Shown: in pieces, positions 46,500-58,689 of the stretch
Numbering within the stretch: position 1 is the stretch's first letter
Layout of the letters: the number at the start of each line of letters is the position of its first letter
NCBI GenBank assembly: GCA_022606425.2
Contig: JAHDVF020000842.1
Location: forward strand, 186,001 to 250,000
Length of the DNA: 64,000 bases
DNA from: Lepidostoma basale
Taxonomy: Eukaryota > Arthropoda > Insecta > Trichoptera > Lepidostomatidae
Reading direction: 5' to 3'
Program-made: the position numbers and the translations under genes
The notes under the pieces: generated by a model
Databases searched by the model: none
Told to the model about the DNA's origin: nothing
The model's input: the letters and a program-made list of their open reading frames with translations, nothing else

Positions 46500-48908
46500 T
46501 ACACCTGTAGGTAAACAATATTTATTATGTACAATCTTCTCTTATGATTACAGCTTTGAAGATATTATCAAATAAATCAAGCGAGAAAATGTTCATCCCA
46601 AGCTATGAGTGGGTACTTAATAGATATTGTATGAGCATGCTTTAGAAACTGCTTATTTCTCAATTTGTTATTATATTTTCTTACGACAAGTGAGAAAACG
46701 TAAAAATGTGAGATATTTATTGTAGTATTATATAATTTAGCATAACAATTCCGATAATGTAGTTATTTAGTTGGCACATAGTTAAGGAGAACGGAGGCCT
46801 GACCAGGTTATGTATGTGTAATACAGCTCGTGCTCTGCCGTATCAACCTCACAATTTTCTTTTATCCCGATACACCGATTCTCGCAAGTTTACAGATCTT
46901 CAATACGAATAAGATGTACCCTGTGAATTTTGTAATAACGCCGAAAAATTTCACAGACATTCTATAAGAGACATCCGAAATGTTTGATGAATTTTTGGAT
47001 GTTAGGAATTTGATAAACTTGAGATATAAACAATGAGCACAATTTGTATTTGAGCATTCGATAGATATCTTCTATATGATTTCAATTGATACAAAAATAT
47101 TTTTTAGACTGAATGTAATAAACGAGAATTTTTAATATCTTAATTAAATCATAAACATTCTGTTTCTACTAACTACGTACCTAATGCAGAAAACAGGTTT
47201 TATGCTTTTAGAAAAAAAATCAGTTAAATAAAAGCATTAAAAATAATTACACTCTATCCAAACAACATTATCTACTATTTGTCTCTATTTACACACTGTT
47301 TCACTCATCCGCTTAATTTTAAAATAACTACTGATTTTGTAATTGACTCTTAAATTATATTTGTAATGTTTTACACACAAAACAATGGTAACATAAGCTT
47401 TCTGCTCTAACATAGGTAGGTACTTCATCGTCGATTTCGTAAACTCAACTCAATCCGACATCATCGTTAGGTAGGTACATACTTCTTCAGTAAACTAGAG
47501 ATTCAGTATCTATCGTGATATGTCGGTAGTATTCTAGTCCTGTCGTTTGATATTGCAGTAAAATAGATTTATACGATAAAGAACGCCACAGAGATTTAAC
47601 TCGCTACTAAACTGCTCAGCTATGGCTCGATGTATCTAAAACTCTACGTTCCAACTAATCCTTATATTGAATACATATTGTCCAGCCACTAATTTTTCTC
47701 TTACCAAAATGTAGATTTTTTTAAGAACCAAGAAAACAGAATAGTCGTTTTTACAGAATATTGTGCTACAATAATTTAACACCAACCTAATCGCTAAATA
47801 CAATGATACGAGTATATGCATAGAGAGAAAAGCGCCCTTGATTAATTCGGCGTAGGTGTTTTGATCCAATAAGTTGTAATACAAAAGAATTTAGACTTTT
47901 GATAAATTCGTACGCACACGCTAGTGAAGCTAACCCAGGACTTCCTCATAAAAACATCAGAGTTCGAAAAATTAAGATTTAAATATATTTTCCCCCCAAA
48001 ACTCCGAACATTTAAACTTCAACGAATATTCTTTGAACATAGGTACTGAAAATAAGTTTACGGAATAATCACAGACTTATATTTGGTAAAACATTAAAGA
48101 GAAATCAGTAAATACGCAGGTTCCTAGATGAAGGCTTAAAAATACTCATTTTATTTACGAACTATTAAAGTTATTTATCTCACACATATTATATTTCAAT
48201 TAATTAATGTCAACACATTCATTAAATATTATGTAGGTAGGTATATAAAACTACAGTTAATGCAAGTATCTACAATTTTTATCTAAAACAGAAAACATCA
48301 ACCTACTAGAAACATCTTAGCAAATGATCTTAAAAAGTACAATATAATATAATACAGATAGGTGTGTATTCTTTGTTAAAATAAAATCAGTACAGATATA
48401 CCCGGACTCGGTAAAACGAGAAGATTTCGTGTGAAATAAATTTAAGTTTCGTCAATTTAGGTGAAACATTATCGAGATTTGATTAAACCGGCATTGATAA
48501 TATCACTTTGAAGTAATATTAGATGAAATATTGAATAATTGTCACTCGTAATATTCAGACTAGAGTAGATACAGTTGACAGTGAATAAACATAAAATAAT
48601 GAGTTAATTTCAGTAGAATATTAAGATTTCCGAAGTCTTACAATCTATTCATCAATAAAAAAATATGTGATACAAATATCATTGCCAGTCGCATAGTAAA
48701 TTCTACTAACTCAACGGCGATTCCGAAAGAGCTCCTTCCCTCTCACTTCTGTTCCAATCTTCAAAGAAGCGGTGAGAAGCAGCCAGCCTCAATTCAGACA
48801 CAACTATCCTCGATGACGAGCATCCGATGCATTCCTCTCATCCGTAATTATATATAAGTGCGAGTCAAACATTAGACGATCCAACTTCATTCGATATTGT
48901 CTCTTCAC
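46500..48908 (-). other. Candidate 3' UTR exon of the synaptotagmin
   Basis: On the minus strand a strong acceptor (TTCTTTTTTTTTCCAG) ends at 48909, and the following sequence GTGAAGAGACAATATCG would start an exon. It lies 3.7 kb downstream of the last synaptotagmin coding exon, which ends in a plausible donor (GGCAG then GTAAAG at 52592-52591). The interval below is AT-rich and free of recognised repeats. This is an inference; no poly(A) site is assigned. Confidence 0.4.
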
Positions 48909-49549
48909 CTGGAAAAAAAAAGAACAAAATGAAATTGACAACAATGATGATTTTATGCTTAGTTCTACAAGGGCGTTTTCCTTTTAACGTAACGTATTAC
49001 TATAATATTTATAGGATCTTAACACACTGTGCGGGGGGAACGAAAAAATACGTGATTATTGAAATTTAAAAAGATTTTATTTTCACCATATAATATTTTA
49101 ACCGGCAACGGAATTTGAGGAAATAATTTTGAAGACAGTTTCTGGACCCACGCTAGAGGATCAGACTTACAGTTTCAAAATAAATCTTGAACTACTCGTA
49201 GAAGTACTGTAACAATGGAACAATTATACAGTCGATTTTCTAGCACAGAAGGACATGGATAACAATATGGACAATTGATTAATTCTTTTATTTTATTTAC
49301 TTTACACAAACGAGACATAATAAACATTATATCGCTTGTCTAATAGAATTCTAATAAGAATTTGATAATAGAATGTGTATCGGACGTATACGTATACAAA
49401 TTAATAGATTCTTATTTTATTTTTCTGTTTAGTTCATTATTTACAAATATGTTCGTTTTATTTATATTGTCAAAATTAATGTTAGTAATTTCATAATAAT
49501 TTAAGTTTTAATTTTTTTCTGTCATTTATTAAAATAAATAAGGTGATCG

Positions 49550-50045
49550 GAAAGGAGTGAAGCGCATAGTAACGTGATGTGTGCAGTAGCTTTGACAAAA
49601 TAAACCGATAAAATTCTCGGAAACGGTGGCCAGTTGTCGGCCGGCACTAGACACCATGGCAACAGGTGCCGCGAAGAGTGTACTAAAATTCTCCGAAACG
49701 GTAGCCAGTTGCCACGCCATCATTAACGACCAATCACAAGGCGCTAAACGCCTGGCAACAGCCGCGGTAACTTGGTGCCGCGAAGATTATATAAGCCGGT
49801 CGTATTTGAAATCGACTCTCACTCGCTTTGCGTCTTGAGGCTTGAGCGCTCCTACCTACATGAAAACCAGTCCTTGTAAGGGCTTTGAGCTACTGCCACC
49901 ACTCTCTTCGCTACAACTCCTGCACCGATCGCCGCATATTTTGTTTTATTGTTTATTAACTTTGTTTTATTACTACATACAAGTATCATCACGCCGTATT
50001 CTCAGCTTTCACCATCTACACTACATCTAGAGACGAGCAGCAGTC
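49550..50045 (+). promoter_or_regulatory. Promoter-like tandem repeat (solo LTR or host promoter candidate)
   Basis: Units of about 75 bp repeat: AAATTCTCGGAAACGGTGGC at 49611 and AAATTCTCCGAAACGGTAGC at 49686; GGTGCCGCGAAGA recurs at 49667 and 49774. A TATATAAG box at 49788-49795 follows. A CT-rich leader comes next. The order of upstream repeats, TATA and leader fits a retroviral-type LTR U3/R or a strong host promoter. No paired LTR, primer site or target duplication was found. Confidence 0.4.
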
Positions 50046-50380
50046 AGCGGCCTAAATAAATATTAATAGTAAGGGAGGAGCAATCTGTCCCGTACAGAAT
50101 GTCTACAATGTATTTTTACATATGTATTATAATTGTTGTTTGTTGCTCTAAATTAAAAAATCAAACAATGTAACGTCTTATTTGGGTTAAAATATACATA
50201 TGACGACATTTTTTTTAAAAGTTGAAAGAGATGAGTTAATAAATTTTGTCCAGTCATAATATACGAGTACTTTCTGTTTTTGTAGACTAACTACAGCGAA
50301 AAATCAACAACTTTGGAATACGTTTTCATATGATTGTCTATTTAAATTATACATATAATATACATATCGCTTCTTATAAT
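50046..50380. other. Unannotated AT-rich sequence
   Basis: No gene or repeat recognised. Confidence 0.4.
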
Positions 50381-50385
50381 TCTTT

Positions 50386-51550
50386 ATGAATATCTTAAAA
50401 AATAAAATGGAGAACGTTATCATCAATAGAGAAGAGCACCAGGGTTTTCGGAAAAATAGATCTACAACTCATGCCATCTTCGTTGTAAGACAGATAAAAG
50501 AGAAGGCGATCGAGTACAATAAGTCAGCTTTTGTATGTTTCGTCGACCTGACTAAGGCATTCGACCGAGTGAGACTTAATGATGCACTGGATGTCCCGTT
50601 GGGAAGAAATGCAGCTCACAACGTCATAAATACTATACGAGATATCAATATAAATACAAACACTAAAGAGTAGACGGAGAACTATCCAAATCCATAAAAA
50701 ATGCAATAGGCATAAGGCAAGGAGACAATTTGAGCCCATTTCTTTTCAACCTTATTATGGACGAAATAATAGGATATGTCACATCACTTGGTTTGCATAG
50801 GGAAGGATGCAGTGAGCGTCACATGCTACGCGGACGATGCTGTACTGATAGCAGAGTCGGAAGACGAACTGCAAATACTCTTAAATAGATTTCTAACATC
50901 GGCCGCCAACTTTAATATGATTATCTCAGTTGAGAAAACAAAAACCATGACATTCTCAAAAGAGCCCCCGGGATGCAGGTTATCTTTAAATGACAGAATG
51001 CTAACATGTTGCAAAGTTTAGATATCTGGGAGTGGATCTGCTCAGCCAAAATGATCTTGTTAGTGAAATAATAGGTCAAGTTAACAAGGCTTCGGCGGTA
51101 TCAGGTTGCCTCAAGGAGATCATATGGAAAAACAAGAATATGAGAAGTGACAGTAAGGTCAGAATATACAAACCAGCGTAAGGCCTATACTGACATAAAG
51201 CATTGAGACCAGAGCGGATACCAAAAAAACGAAGGCTAAAGTGCGGGTGGCAGAGATGCGGACGCTGGGGATGATAGCAGGAAAGACTCTTCGAGATAGG
51301 GTGAGAAACACGGCTATCCGCGAAATCTGCAAGGTGGAAGATGTTATGAGATGGGGCAGACAACGTAGAAGATACTGGAATGCGCACGTGCAGAGGATGG
51401 ATCCCACCAGAATCCCACACGCTGTGGCGCATCAGATTCTTGCCGGCTAGCGTCCCCCCGGAAGACCGCCAAAGAGATGGAGGGATAGCTGGGAGTAGAC
51501 CTCCCAAGAGAGGCTAGCTTGATTATAGGAACAGACCAAAGGTCTAAAAG
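50386..51550 (+). pseudogene. LINE-B, longest copy with reverse transcriptase motifs
   Basis: Plus-strand pieces in order: EEHQGFRKNRSTTHAIFVVR and VCFVDLTKAFDRVR (RT fingers/palm), a frame break near 50670, CYADDAVLIAESEDELQ (intact YADD, 50823-50873), then MRTLGMIAGKTLRDRVRN and GRQRRRYWNAHVQRMD. The 3' end is rich in GAAGAAAAAAGAAGG. Frameshifts and stops break the ORF into at least four parts; endonuclease domain and 5' end are absent. Related copies lie at 15976-16565 and 55822-56215. Confidence 0.85.
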
Positions 51551-52215
51551 AAGAAAAAAGAAGGAGACATAACATACCCGTACATAAAAAATCTGTTGGG
51601 TTTGCCTTACTGGTTAACCCTAAGCACGCCACTGCTCGCAGTCCATATATGACTATTTTGTAGAGAAACACTTAAAGTTGGTTAAAACAAGACCAATACC
51701 AATGGGCCTAGTGTTAAAAAGTAACATAAGTAGGCCAATGACCAAAGGGAATCCGGAGGAACTTGGGAGATTATGGAAACAATTAAAATCACAGAAGCAG
51801 CGCAGAGCACAAGCCAACAGAGTTGCGGCCGGTTGAATAGTTTTCAGAACTTTCTAATGGTCAAATGGCTGTCGGAAACTTTGTTGGAGAGATAACATAA
51901 CCTAGTTTTAGAGCAAAAATGACGACATGACACCAATGGGTATCCCATGGGAGACTCAAAATTAATATACTACAAACTTCACATAAAAAATCACTACCGG
52001 TATCTCAATACTTCTTATTAAAATATATCTAGTCGGCCATGTTGTATGTATTTTACTTGTATTCATAGAATATTTAGAGAATATGTTCGCAAAGTTAGTT
52101 TGGATACTTTTTAGAAAACAAATAAAAATGAATTATATTTCCAATATTTTCAGATTTTTGACGTTTCTCATGTATGATAATAATGATTTTCAATTATAGA
52201 CATAATAATATGTTT
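51551..52215. other. Unannotated sequence
   Basis: No gene recognised; AT-rich from 51960 on. Confidence 0.4.
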
Positions 52216-52219
52216 TTAT

Positions 52220-52508
52220 ATTATAGATATTGTAGATTATAAGAATAAAATAATAATTAAGATGGCTCGGATACATGGAATGAATGAATGAATAAATAAT
52301 AGTAATGAAAGAATATGTAAACAACGTAAATGAAACTAGAAATAGAGAAAGACCGAGGAAAATGTGGCACGATCAAATCAATCCAATATTAAATGTCGGT
52401 CACGTGAAGAGACTGAGAAATTGACGTGCGTGCATGACATGACGTTGAGGAAGCGAGAGAATTATTTCAGGAAATAAAAGTTCGGGGAGACGGCGTGATG
52501 GTTAGTTA
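52220..52508 (+). repeat. LINE-A 3' portion beside synaptotagmin exon
   Basis: AGACCGAGGAAAATGTGGCA then CGATCAAATCAATCC and CGGGGAGACGGCGTGATGGT match the 3' end of LINE-A at 62115-62330 on the opposite strand. It ends about 80 bases from the synaptotagmin stop codon, so it lies in the intron or 3' UTR of that gene, antisense. Confidence 0.7.
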
Positions 52509-52587
52509 TGCAGATTATATGATTGTGTATTTCAGGTATAGGAATGGTGAATGTATCGCCGCGCCGTGCAGCCCCCAGAAAAGGCCT

Positions 52588-52789
52588 TTACCTGCCGTTG
52601 AGGCAGCTGAGGCTGACGGGGTGGTCTCCGGCCCCCGCGGGCACATTCCCCGGGACGGTCTCGGCCAGCGGGTACCACTGCGCCACGGGCTTGCGAGGGT
52701 TGTCCAGCATCTCCAGCCAGTGGTCTCGTCCGATGCCGATGTAGCTGGACCCGATGGCCGTGCAGCCCATCAGCTCGTTGGACCCGATC
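52588..52789 (-). CDS. Synaptotagmin last coding exon
   Basis: Reads [20 protein letters not shown] to SCLNGR and stops at TAA 52588-52590. The stop overlaps a plausible donor (AG|GTAAAG); see findings. Confidence 0.88.
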
Positions 52790-53046
52790 CTGGGACCACA
52801 CATACTTTTAGAAAACAAACATTCTCGATCCTAGATTTAATAAACTAAAACATACGAATGACTATATTCTCTACCTGTCGTAGTCGATGACCTTGACGAG
52901 CAGACTAACTTCCTCCACGTTGCCCGCGGGAACGTCAAACACCAGCGCCTCGTTGTACACGGGACACAGTGTGTTCTTTTTCACAGTCGTCTTCTTTTTC
53001 TTAATTCGTTTTCCTTGGCAGAGCAGGTACACTTTTACGTAAGGAT
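52588..53046 (-). CDS. Synaptotagmin, C2B domain, last two coding exons (partial gene)
   Basis: Membrane-anchored synaptotagmins are Ca2+/phospholipid sensors for vesicle exocytosis; C2B is the second C2 domain. Exons on the minus strand: 53046-52875 (172 bases) and 52789-52588 (202 bases with stop). They read [20 protein letters not shown] (polybasic strand), [28 protein letters not shown], then [40 protein letters not shown] and end SLSCLNGR. The Ca2+-loop aspartates in DPY and in the DYD of VKVIDYDR are kept. GIGRDHW-type wording is closest, from memory, to the Syt 3/5/6/10 group, but I do not assign a paralogue. Acceptors TTTCAG and CCCAG, internal donor GTAGAG. Upstream exons (membrane segment, C2A, first half of C2B) are not found up to 64000. 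Confidence 0.9.
52875..53046 (-). CDS. Synaptotagmin penultimate coding exon
   Basis: Starts two bases into the Asp codon of DPYVKV and ends two bases into the Arg of DYDR, so the phases match the following exon. The first codon base must come from an exon above 53046. Confidence 0.9.
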
Positions 53047-55590
53047 CTGAAACCAAAACGGAAACATTTCAACAGGTGGACTAGAATAACGAAACCCCGA
53101 AGCAGTCCTTAACAAAACAATAATGTAACGACACTGCGCGGTCTATAGGTATGTCAATAATGGGATCTGGGTACAAGGGAAGTTCAAAGAGAGCGTATGC
53201 AGTATTGAGTGGTGCATATCCCAGATTTATGTTTTAACGGTTTCTTTTTGTTCCACAAATCATATCATTATATTCGATTTCGAAGAATTCATTAACTAAA
53301 GCAAAAGGACCATGAAACAAAACAGTATCTTCTAGAATTCGCCTTGAATTAAAAAAAAACATAACAATAAATGCTTTTTCAAATATTTCGTAAAATTTTA
53401 AGGTTATAAATGGTGCTCATAAAGGCATTTCGAAATTTCAGATGGTTTAAATGAATAAAAAAAGTTCTGCTATTACCTATTGTACTTATTTTGTCTATGA
53501 TGATAAATATTTTCTGCTGCTAGATACATTTGGTAGGTTTTATTATTTAATTAAATTATTTTATAAGAAGCGCAATCTTATGGAGACACATCTATTACAA
53601 AGATTGAATATTATGTAAAGTTTTTGAGTTCGGGGTATCATTGATTTATTCCATCTGTTATGTTGACGGATTCCTTGTGGTATGTATGGATGTACTCGTA
53701 TAACCCTTTTCAATAGGCGTTCCCTTCTAACCTTCTCAGAACATGCTCCCTAAATACACAAAATCTTGTTCAAGAACCTTAAGGGTATTCCGAAATATGT
53801 GCCAGTCATCCATTACGTCTACCAAAAACAGGTCCGCACCCCCCGTATAACGACCACTAAGATTGGCGAATCCCGTCGCTTTTCTCTGTAAAACTCATTT
53901 TTCCTTTGAAAAGGACATACAACATCCATAATAATAGACCGAAGAATGCCTCGTGAATAATAACGGTACAACAATCGAGATTTTAACAAAAAAGGCGCGC
54001 ATTTATGACTGTCAAAGTGTTTTCCGCGCAATAATGTGTGGGGGCGGTCTGAACATCGCGCAATTCGGGGGCGGAGGGAATTTAAAAATGGCCTTTCCTA
54101 CCCATTTACCCGAATTCACAAACTTGAAAATGACGAAGGAAATATTCCCAATTATTGGTTGATAGTGTTACTCTTACTGCGAGATAGTCGGATGAACAAT
54201 TTTTAATACAGGCTCCGTCAGCGGAATAACTGTCACTTACTCATACAGCGGAATATAAAGTTTACTAAAATATAATAATTCAGATATATAAATTTACCTA
54301 TAAATAGAAAATGTTGAATATAGGTTTTTTTAATATTTTGTAAACGATGGACTGTGATTTCTATTGTTTCGGTGAATCAATTCAATTAATTTGAAACAGG
54401 AGTTATCCATTTTAAGATATGGCAAAATATGAATTTTTAAGTATCGCATTTCCATTTGTTCCGTATATAGATCCTAAACCTCCCGTTTCAGAATACCGAT
54501 TATCTTTGAGCAGAAAACAAAATATTTTTTACAAATTTAAATCAACGGAGACGTAATGTGATCCGCAAAGCAGAGAACTTTTTATTATTGCTTGCTAAAA
54601 CACTTGACATTTCCCCAGGTATACTGGCACAGTATCCATTCCACGCTCGTTAGTGGCCTTTCACTATTTATGAAATGTATTGTCCAACTTCTGTGGATAT
54701 AAATGCAGATGATCACATTGAATATAATATTACGCTTAACAGACAGGAAACTTCTCACCGTCAATCACCACAGACGACAGTACTGGCTCGATACCTACTC
54801 CCAACGAGATAGAATACTATCTCAACGAGGAAGAATCGTTAGGATCAGACCATATAATAAGGAATGGTTTTAAAATTTTAAGTAAAAAACAGATGTTAGT
54901 TTTACAAAGCTGCGAAATAATCATTGTTCTAAATAAAAAAAATAAAAAAACTCTTCTACCATACTGACTTCAAGGACACACATTTTTTTTAAAGTACTTA
55001 TGCTTGAGATAGCTCTTCTCTTTTAACAAATTGGCAGAAAATTACTCTTCCAGACCATTACCTCTACAAAAGGAAGACAGGTAAAATTCGGGTTCAAATG
55101 ACTTCACTCTAAAGGATTAAATATTCTCGTTGAGCTAAATTAAACCGTAGGTATAGGTAACAACGTGATAACGTAGTATGGGATTCACAATTAAAATGGA
55201 GATGGCAGTTGACTATGAAGAAGAATGATGAAAGAAATTGTAACGGAGATTTGTATCGTGATTTAACGGTGGTGTTGTACTATAATAGGTATTAAATTTG
55301 TCCTTTATTGTGCTTTGATCTCTCGTGATCAGAAGTAAATCTCTTCTCTTCCGTTACTTCACAGTCTTGCATATTAACTAACTACTATAATAAATGTTGC
55401 TTCAACAGTGCTGTGGAAGCAACCATTTATGATAGTATCATAACATATAATGTATATTTCTAAAAAATACATTTTTCATGTAACCACATTCATTCAACGA
55501 AAAATAAAAATCGGAACCATTTTTTTAAACAAAGATAGAAATTTCCTGACTTTCATTGTATCCAAACCAAATTTATATTAAGAGTAAATA
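53047..55590 (-). other. Synaptotagmin intron or flank, unannotated
   Basis: No upstream synaptotagmin exon and no clear repeat. A GC-richer patch at 53810-54160 has short ORFs on both strands without recognised domains. Confidence 0.4.
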
Positions 55591-55596
55591 TATTAA

Positions 55597-55806
55597 TGCC
55601 GACCTTCGTGGCCGAGTGGTAAGTGCTACGACTGCCACACCGAATTCGAATTCGAATTCGAAAGATTCCCGGCTGTAATTGTCACACTGTCGTTGGTCTG
55701 GTGTATGATTCACGTGACAATAAAATGGGATAGATTAGCTACCTATCACATGTTATGAGAATTTATGTAATAGCTATATCCTTTACATCGACTTGGCTCG
55801 CGGTAA
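55597..55806 (+). repeat. tRNA-derived SINE-1, plus strand
   Basis: A box TGGCCGAGTGG at 55609-55619 with tRNA-like head GCCGACCTTCG before it. The body GTAATTGTCACACTGTCG, TTGGTCTGGTGTATGATTC, GGGATAGATTAGCTACCTAT and CATCGACTTGGCTCGCGG matches the minus-strand copy at 7965-8205. The B-box region is replaced by a CGAATT repeat (55650-55672), so pol III activity is doubtful. Confidence 0.85.
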
Positions 55807-55821
55807 TATCATTACATCAGT

Positions 55822-56215
55822 AAAGAGCTTCTTCTTCTTTTTACTTTCTTTAGACCTTTGGTATGTTCCCGTAGTCAGGCTGGCCTCTCTTGGGAGGTCG
55901 ACTCCCAGCTATCCATCTCTTAGGCGGTGTTCCGGGGGAACGATATCCAATAGGAACATGATGCGCCATAGCGTGTGGAATTCTCATCCTCTGCACGTGT
56001 GCATTCCAGTATCTTCTGCGTTGTCTGCCCCATCTAATGATATTTTCCACCTTGCAGATTTCGCGGATAGCCGTGTTTCTTACCCTATCTCGAAGAGTCT
56101 TTCCTGCTATTGTCCTCAGCGTCCGCATCTCTGCGACCCGCACTTTGGCCTTCGTTCTTATGGTATCCGCTTTGGTCTCAATGCCACATGTCAGTGAAGA
56201 GCGATTCAACAAAAC
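55822..56215 (-). pseudogene. LINE-B 3' portion, minus strand
   Basis: Minus-strand frame 56212-55850 reads VRVAEMRTLRTIAGKTLRDR and WGRQRRRYWNAHVQRM then GYRSPGTPPKRWIAG, near-identical to LINE-B at 51236-51480. The 3' end is the CTTCTTCTTCTTTTTAC block at 55828. Truncated at the 5' end; it abuts SINE-1. Confidence 0.8.
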
Positions 56216-57420
56216 GATAATAATAATTTGTGACTATATAGTTTTTTGGAAAGATTGACGAATCTGTCATGAAGTAGGTATTGTCGTAAAGCATGCCCGG
56301 ACTGGCCGAATACGATATTTAGTTAACGATTTTAATAAGTGAAGACATCAAAGGAGTTGAGGCTGTCGTTCGATATTTTAATTACAATACAATCTGTGAC
56401 AATAATTAATAATTTTATGTGCCAACGACGTTTTGAAAGAGCGAAACTGTCAAAGGTAATTAACTTGTCAGTTGAGTAGGAGCAGAAGAGTGGAGAAGTG
56501 GAGACGAGGGTTAGAAGCAGTCCCCAAGAATCGGCTTCAATCGAATTCGGAGAGTATGGTTATCTATACTGTGGTGCTGTCGTAGATAGTTTAAAAAAAA
56601 CTTTAATACGTATTCAATGTTAATTATTTGTGAAGTTTGAATAAATAGAAACGCACTTTGTATTATCACAACCCTTTTTTAATTGCAGACCTGTTTCGGT
56701 CCTTCTTCTGAGCCCAAATTTTAACAATAAATTAACCGCCCTACCTTCAGGTAATTTTCCGAGAAACGTCCAAAAAAGCAGGTTTTTTATTAGTGAAATT
56801 TAATTATATATTAATTTAATTTTTTAAAATTACGAAACGTCAAATAATCGACCGCACACTTCGCCTGCCCCTTGTAAAACTATCATATTTATGAAGACTT
56901 GTACTCGAGTGTTGTTGGCACGCGCGCGTATCCCTAACAGTTTGTACATTTTAGGTACATTACTTTTTCTCAAGCGTCACAGTGAACATATCACGTACGT
57001 TTAAATACGTAGGGTGGTTAAAACAGAACCGTTACTTTAAAATAAAGATAATATTATAAACAACCATTCCATGTTCTCAATGCTCGCGTTAAGTGTTTCG
57101 TGATCAATTTTTGTAAATGATTTAGTAAAGATATTATGTAAATGATTTAGTAAAGGCAGACAGACGTTCCAAGAAGTTCGACAGAACCACCTGCGAGTGA
57201 GCACATACGGTTTGAGATTTCGACAGCGTTTTGAATAATTCTGTAATAAGTATACATACATAGGCAGTGTTATTATGGTATAATAATTATACGCCGACAT
57301 GTGATACTCGAATCGATGTCTCCCAGGAACACCGTGAAGAGAGTTGCAGGGCCACCGCACTGGCTATGGCTACCTGCCACAGGGATGTCAGCACGCCGAT
57401 TCTGGTGACGTATTTAATAT
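56216..57420. other. Unannotated sequence with a small tandem repeat
   Basis: No gene recognised. GTAAATGATTTAGTAAAG occurs at 57113-57130 and 57138-57155, a 25-base tandem unit. Confidence 0.4.
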
Positions 57421-58115
57421 ATAATATAAAAAGACTAAGGGCAACAATCGTTTTCTTATATTTTATGGATACACTAATCGAGAATAAAGAGTACGTACTC
57501 GAATAAACGAAGATGGCGGTCGCTTTCGATGATGTAATTGAACTAACTCACTAACTAGCCATTTTGCTGACTCCACACTTATCTCGCTTCCTCAATATTA
57601 AAACATCGTGTCATGCACGCGCGTTCGTTTATTCTCTCTATGTTTCTATTTCTAGTTCCATTTATATCGTTAGCATTTATTTTCTTTACCCTTCTTTCTT
57701 CATTCACTATTTTCATGTGCCCAAATCATCTTAATGACTCTTTCATTATTTTGTATATAACACTTTCATTCGCACTGTAGTCACTTCTTATATTTGCATT
57801 TGGCCCTTTCTTGATTGTTTAGAAGATTGGGTGGTAAATCTGCATCATGTATCTCATTTTGTTGCATTTATTCTTCCTCAATTACCAGTTCCATACTTCA
57901 CTTTCATATACGAGTATATTATGTATAAGGGTTGGCACAAGAACACAATTGTGCACTGTCATCTTAGCTATTACATAATATATATAATAACCAAAGGCAA
58001 CAATTGTTTTCTTACATTTTATATTAAATGTATTCCTCACCTAAATACAATGATCGAAAATAAAGAGATCTTTCGCGAATAATCGAAGATGGTGGTCGCT
58101 TTCGATGATCCAATA
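57421..58115. repeat. Duplicated about 120-bp segment flanking a LINE-A fragment
   Basis: Unit 1 (57421-57540) and unit 2 (57978-58113) share GGCAACAATCGTTTTCTTAT and GAAGATGGCGGTCGCTTTCG with moderate divergence, both direct. LINE-A (57541-57972, minus strand; CATCGTGTCATGCACGCGCG near 57603) lies exactly between them. Confidence 0.65.
57541..57972 (-). pseudogene. LINE-A 3' portion
   Basis: CTAACTAGCC near 57549 is the decayed 3' end, followed by CGCTTCCTCAATATTAAAAC and ATGCACGCGCGTTCG and by CTTTCATTATTTTGTATATA, all in the order found at 62115-62600. No open frame remains. Confidence 0.7.
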
Positions 58116-58678
58116 GAAAATATGTTTTCTACATAGAGGAGTTTTACACTGTTGGTCAGGCTAAATTGATGTTCATATAACATATGAATCTGAAGACGAG
58201 GGTATAATTTTTAAATCTATTTACCTGCGATATTCTCGTAGTACAATAGATAGCCCTGCGTAGGGGTGGCAGCGGGGATGGTTTAGTTAGGGGAGGAGGG
58301 GATGAGTTATGAGGCTGTTTACTACGCCACCTGTTGTCAACCTTTAAAAGTTCCACTATTTACTGGAGTAGACACGTTCAACATTTTAAATAGGTGAAAT
58401 ATGAGTTTATTTGAGAAAGTTTCCTGTGTTATTGATCGAGTGTCTTAGTTGTGAATGTAATATTAAAGGTATTGAGCGATCGATACAAACGTAAATGCGA
58501 GGGACTGACAAATCAAACAAATGTTAACAACAGCGTTGATGACCAATTAATAGCAATCAATACCTACTAGTACCTACATACTATGATAATTAAGCTACAT
58601 TATCAACTTGTATTCAATTATTGCCGGTTACTAGTACCTGCGCCGGAAGTCCCCTGCTTATCGTAATATACCGTACTT
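58116..58678. other. Unannotated sequence
   Basis: No gene or repeat recognised. Confidence 0.4.
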
Positions 58679-58689
58679 ATAGGATTTTT

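Noticed and set aside
50776..51021. Separate host gene with YADD motif
   Set aside because: It is the catalytic part of the broken LINE-B reverse transcriptase and continues the frames on both sides.
55597..55690. tRNA gene
   Set aside because: A good A box and tRNA-like head are present, but there is no complete cloverleaf and the body matches a repeat at 7965-8205; it is a SINE.
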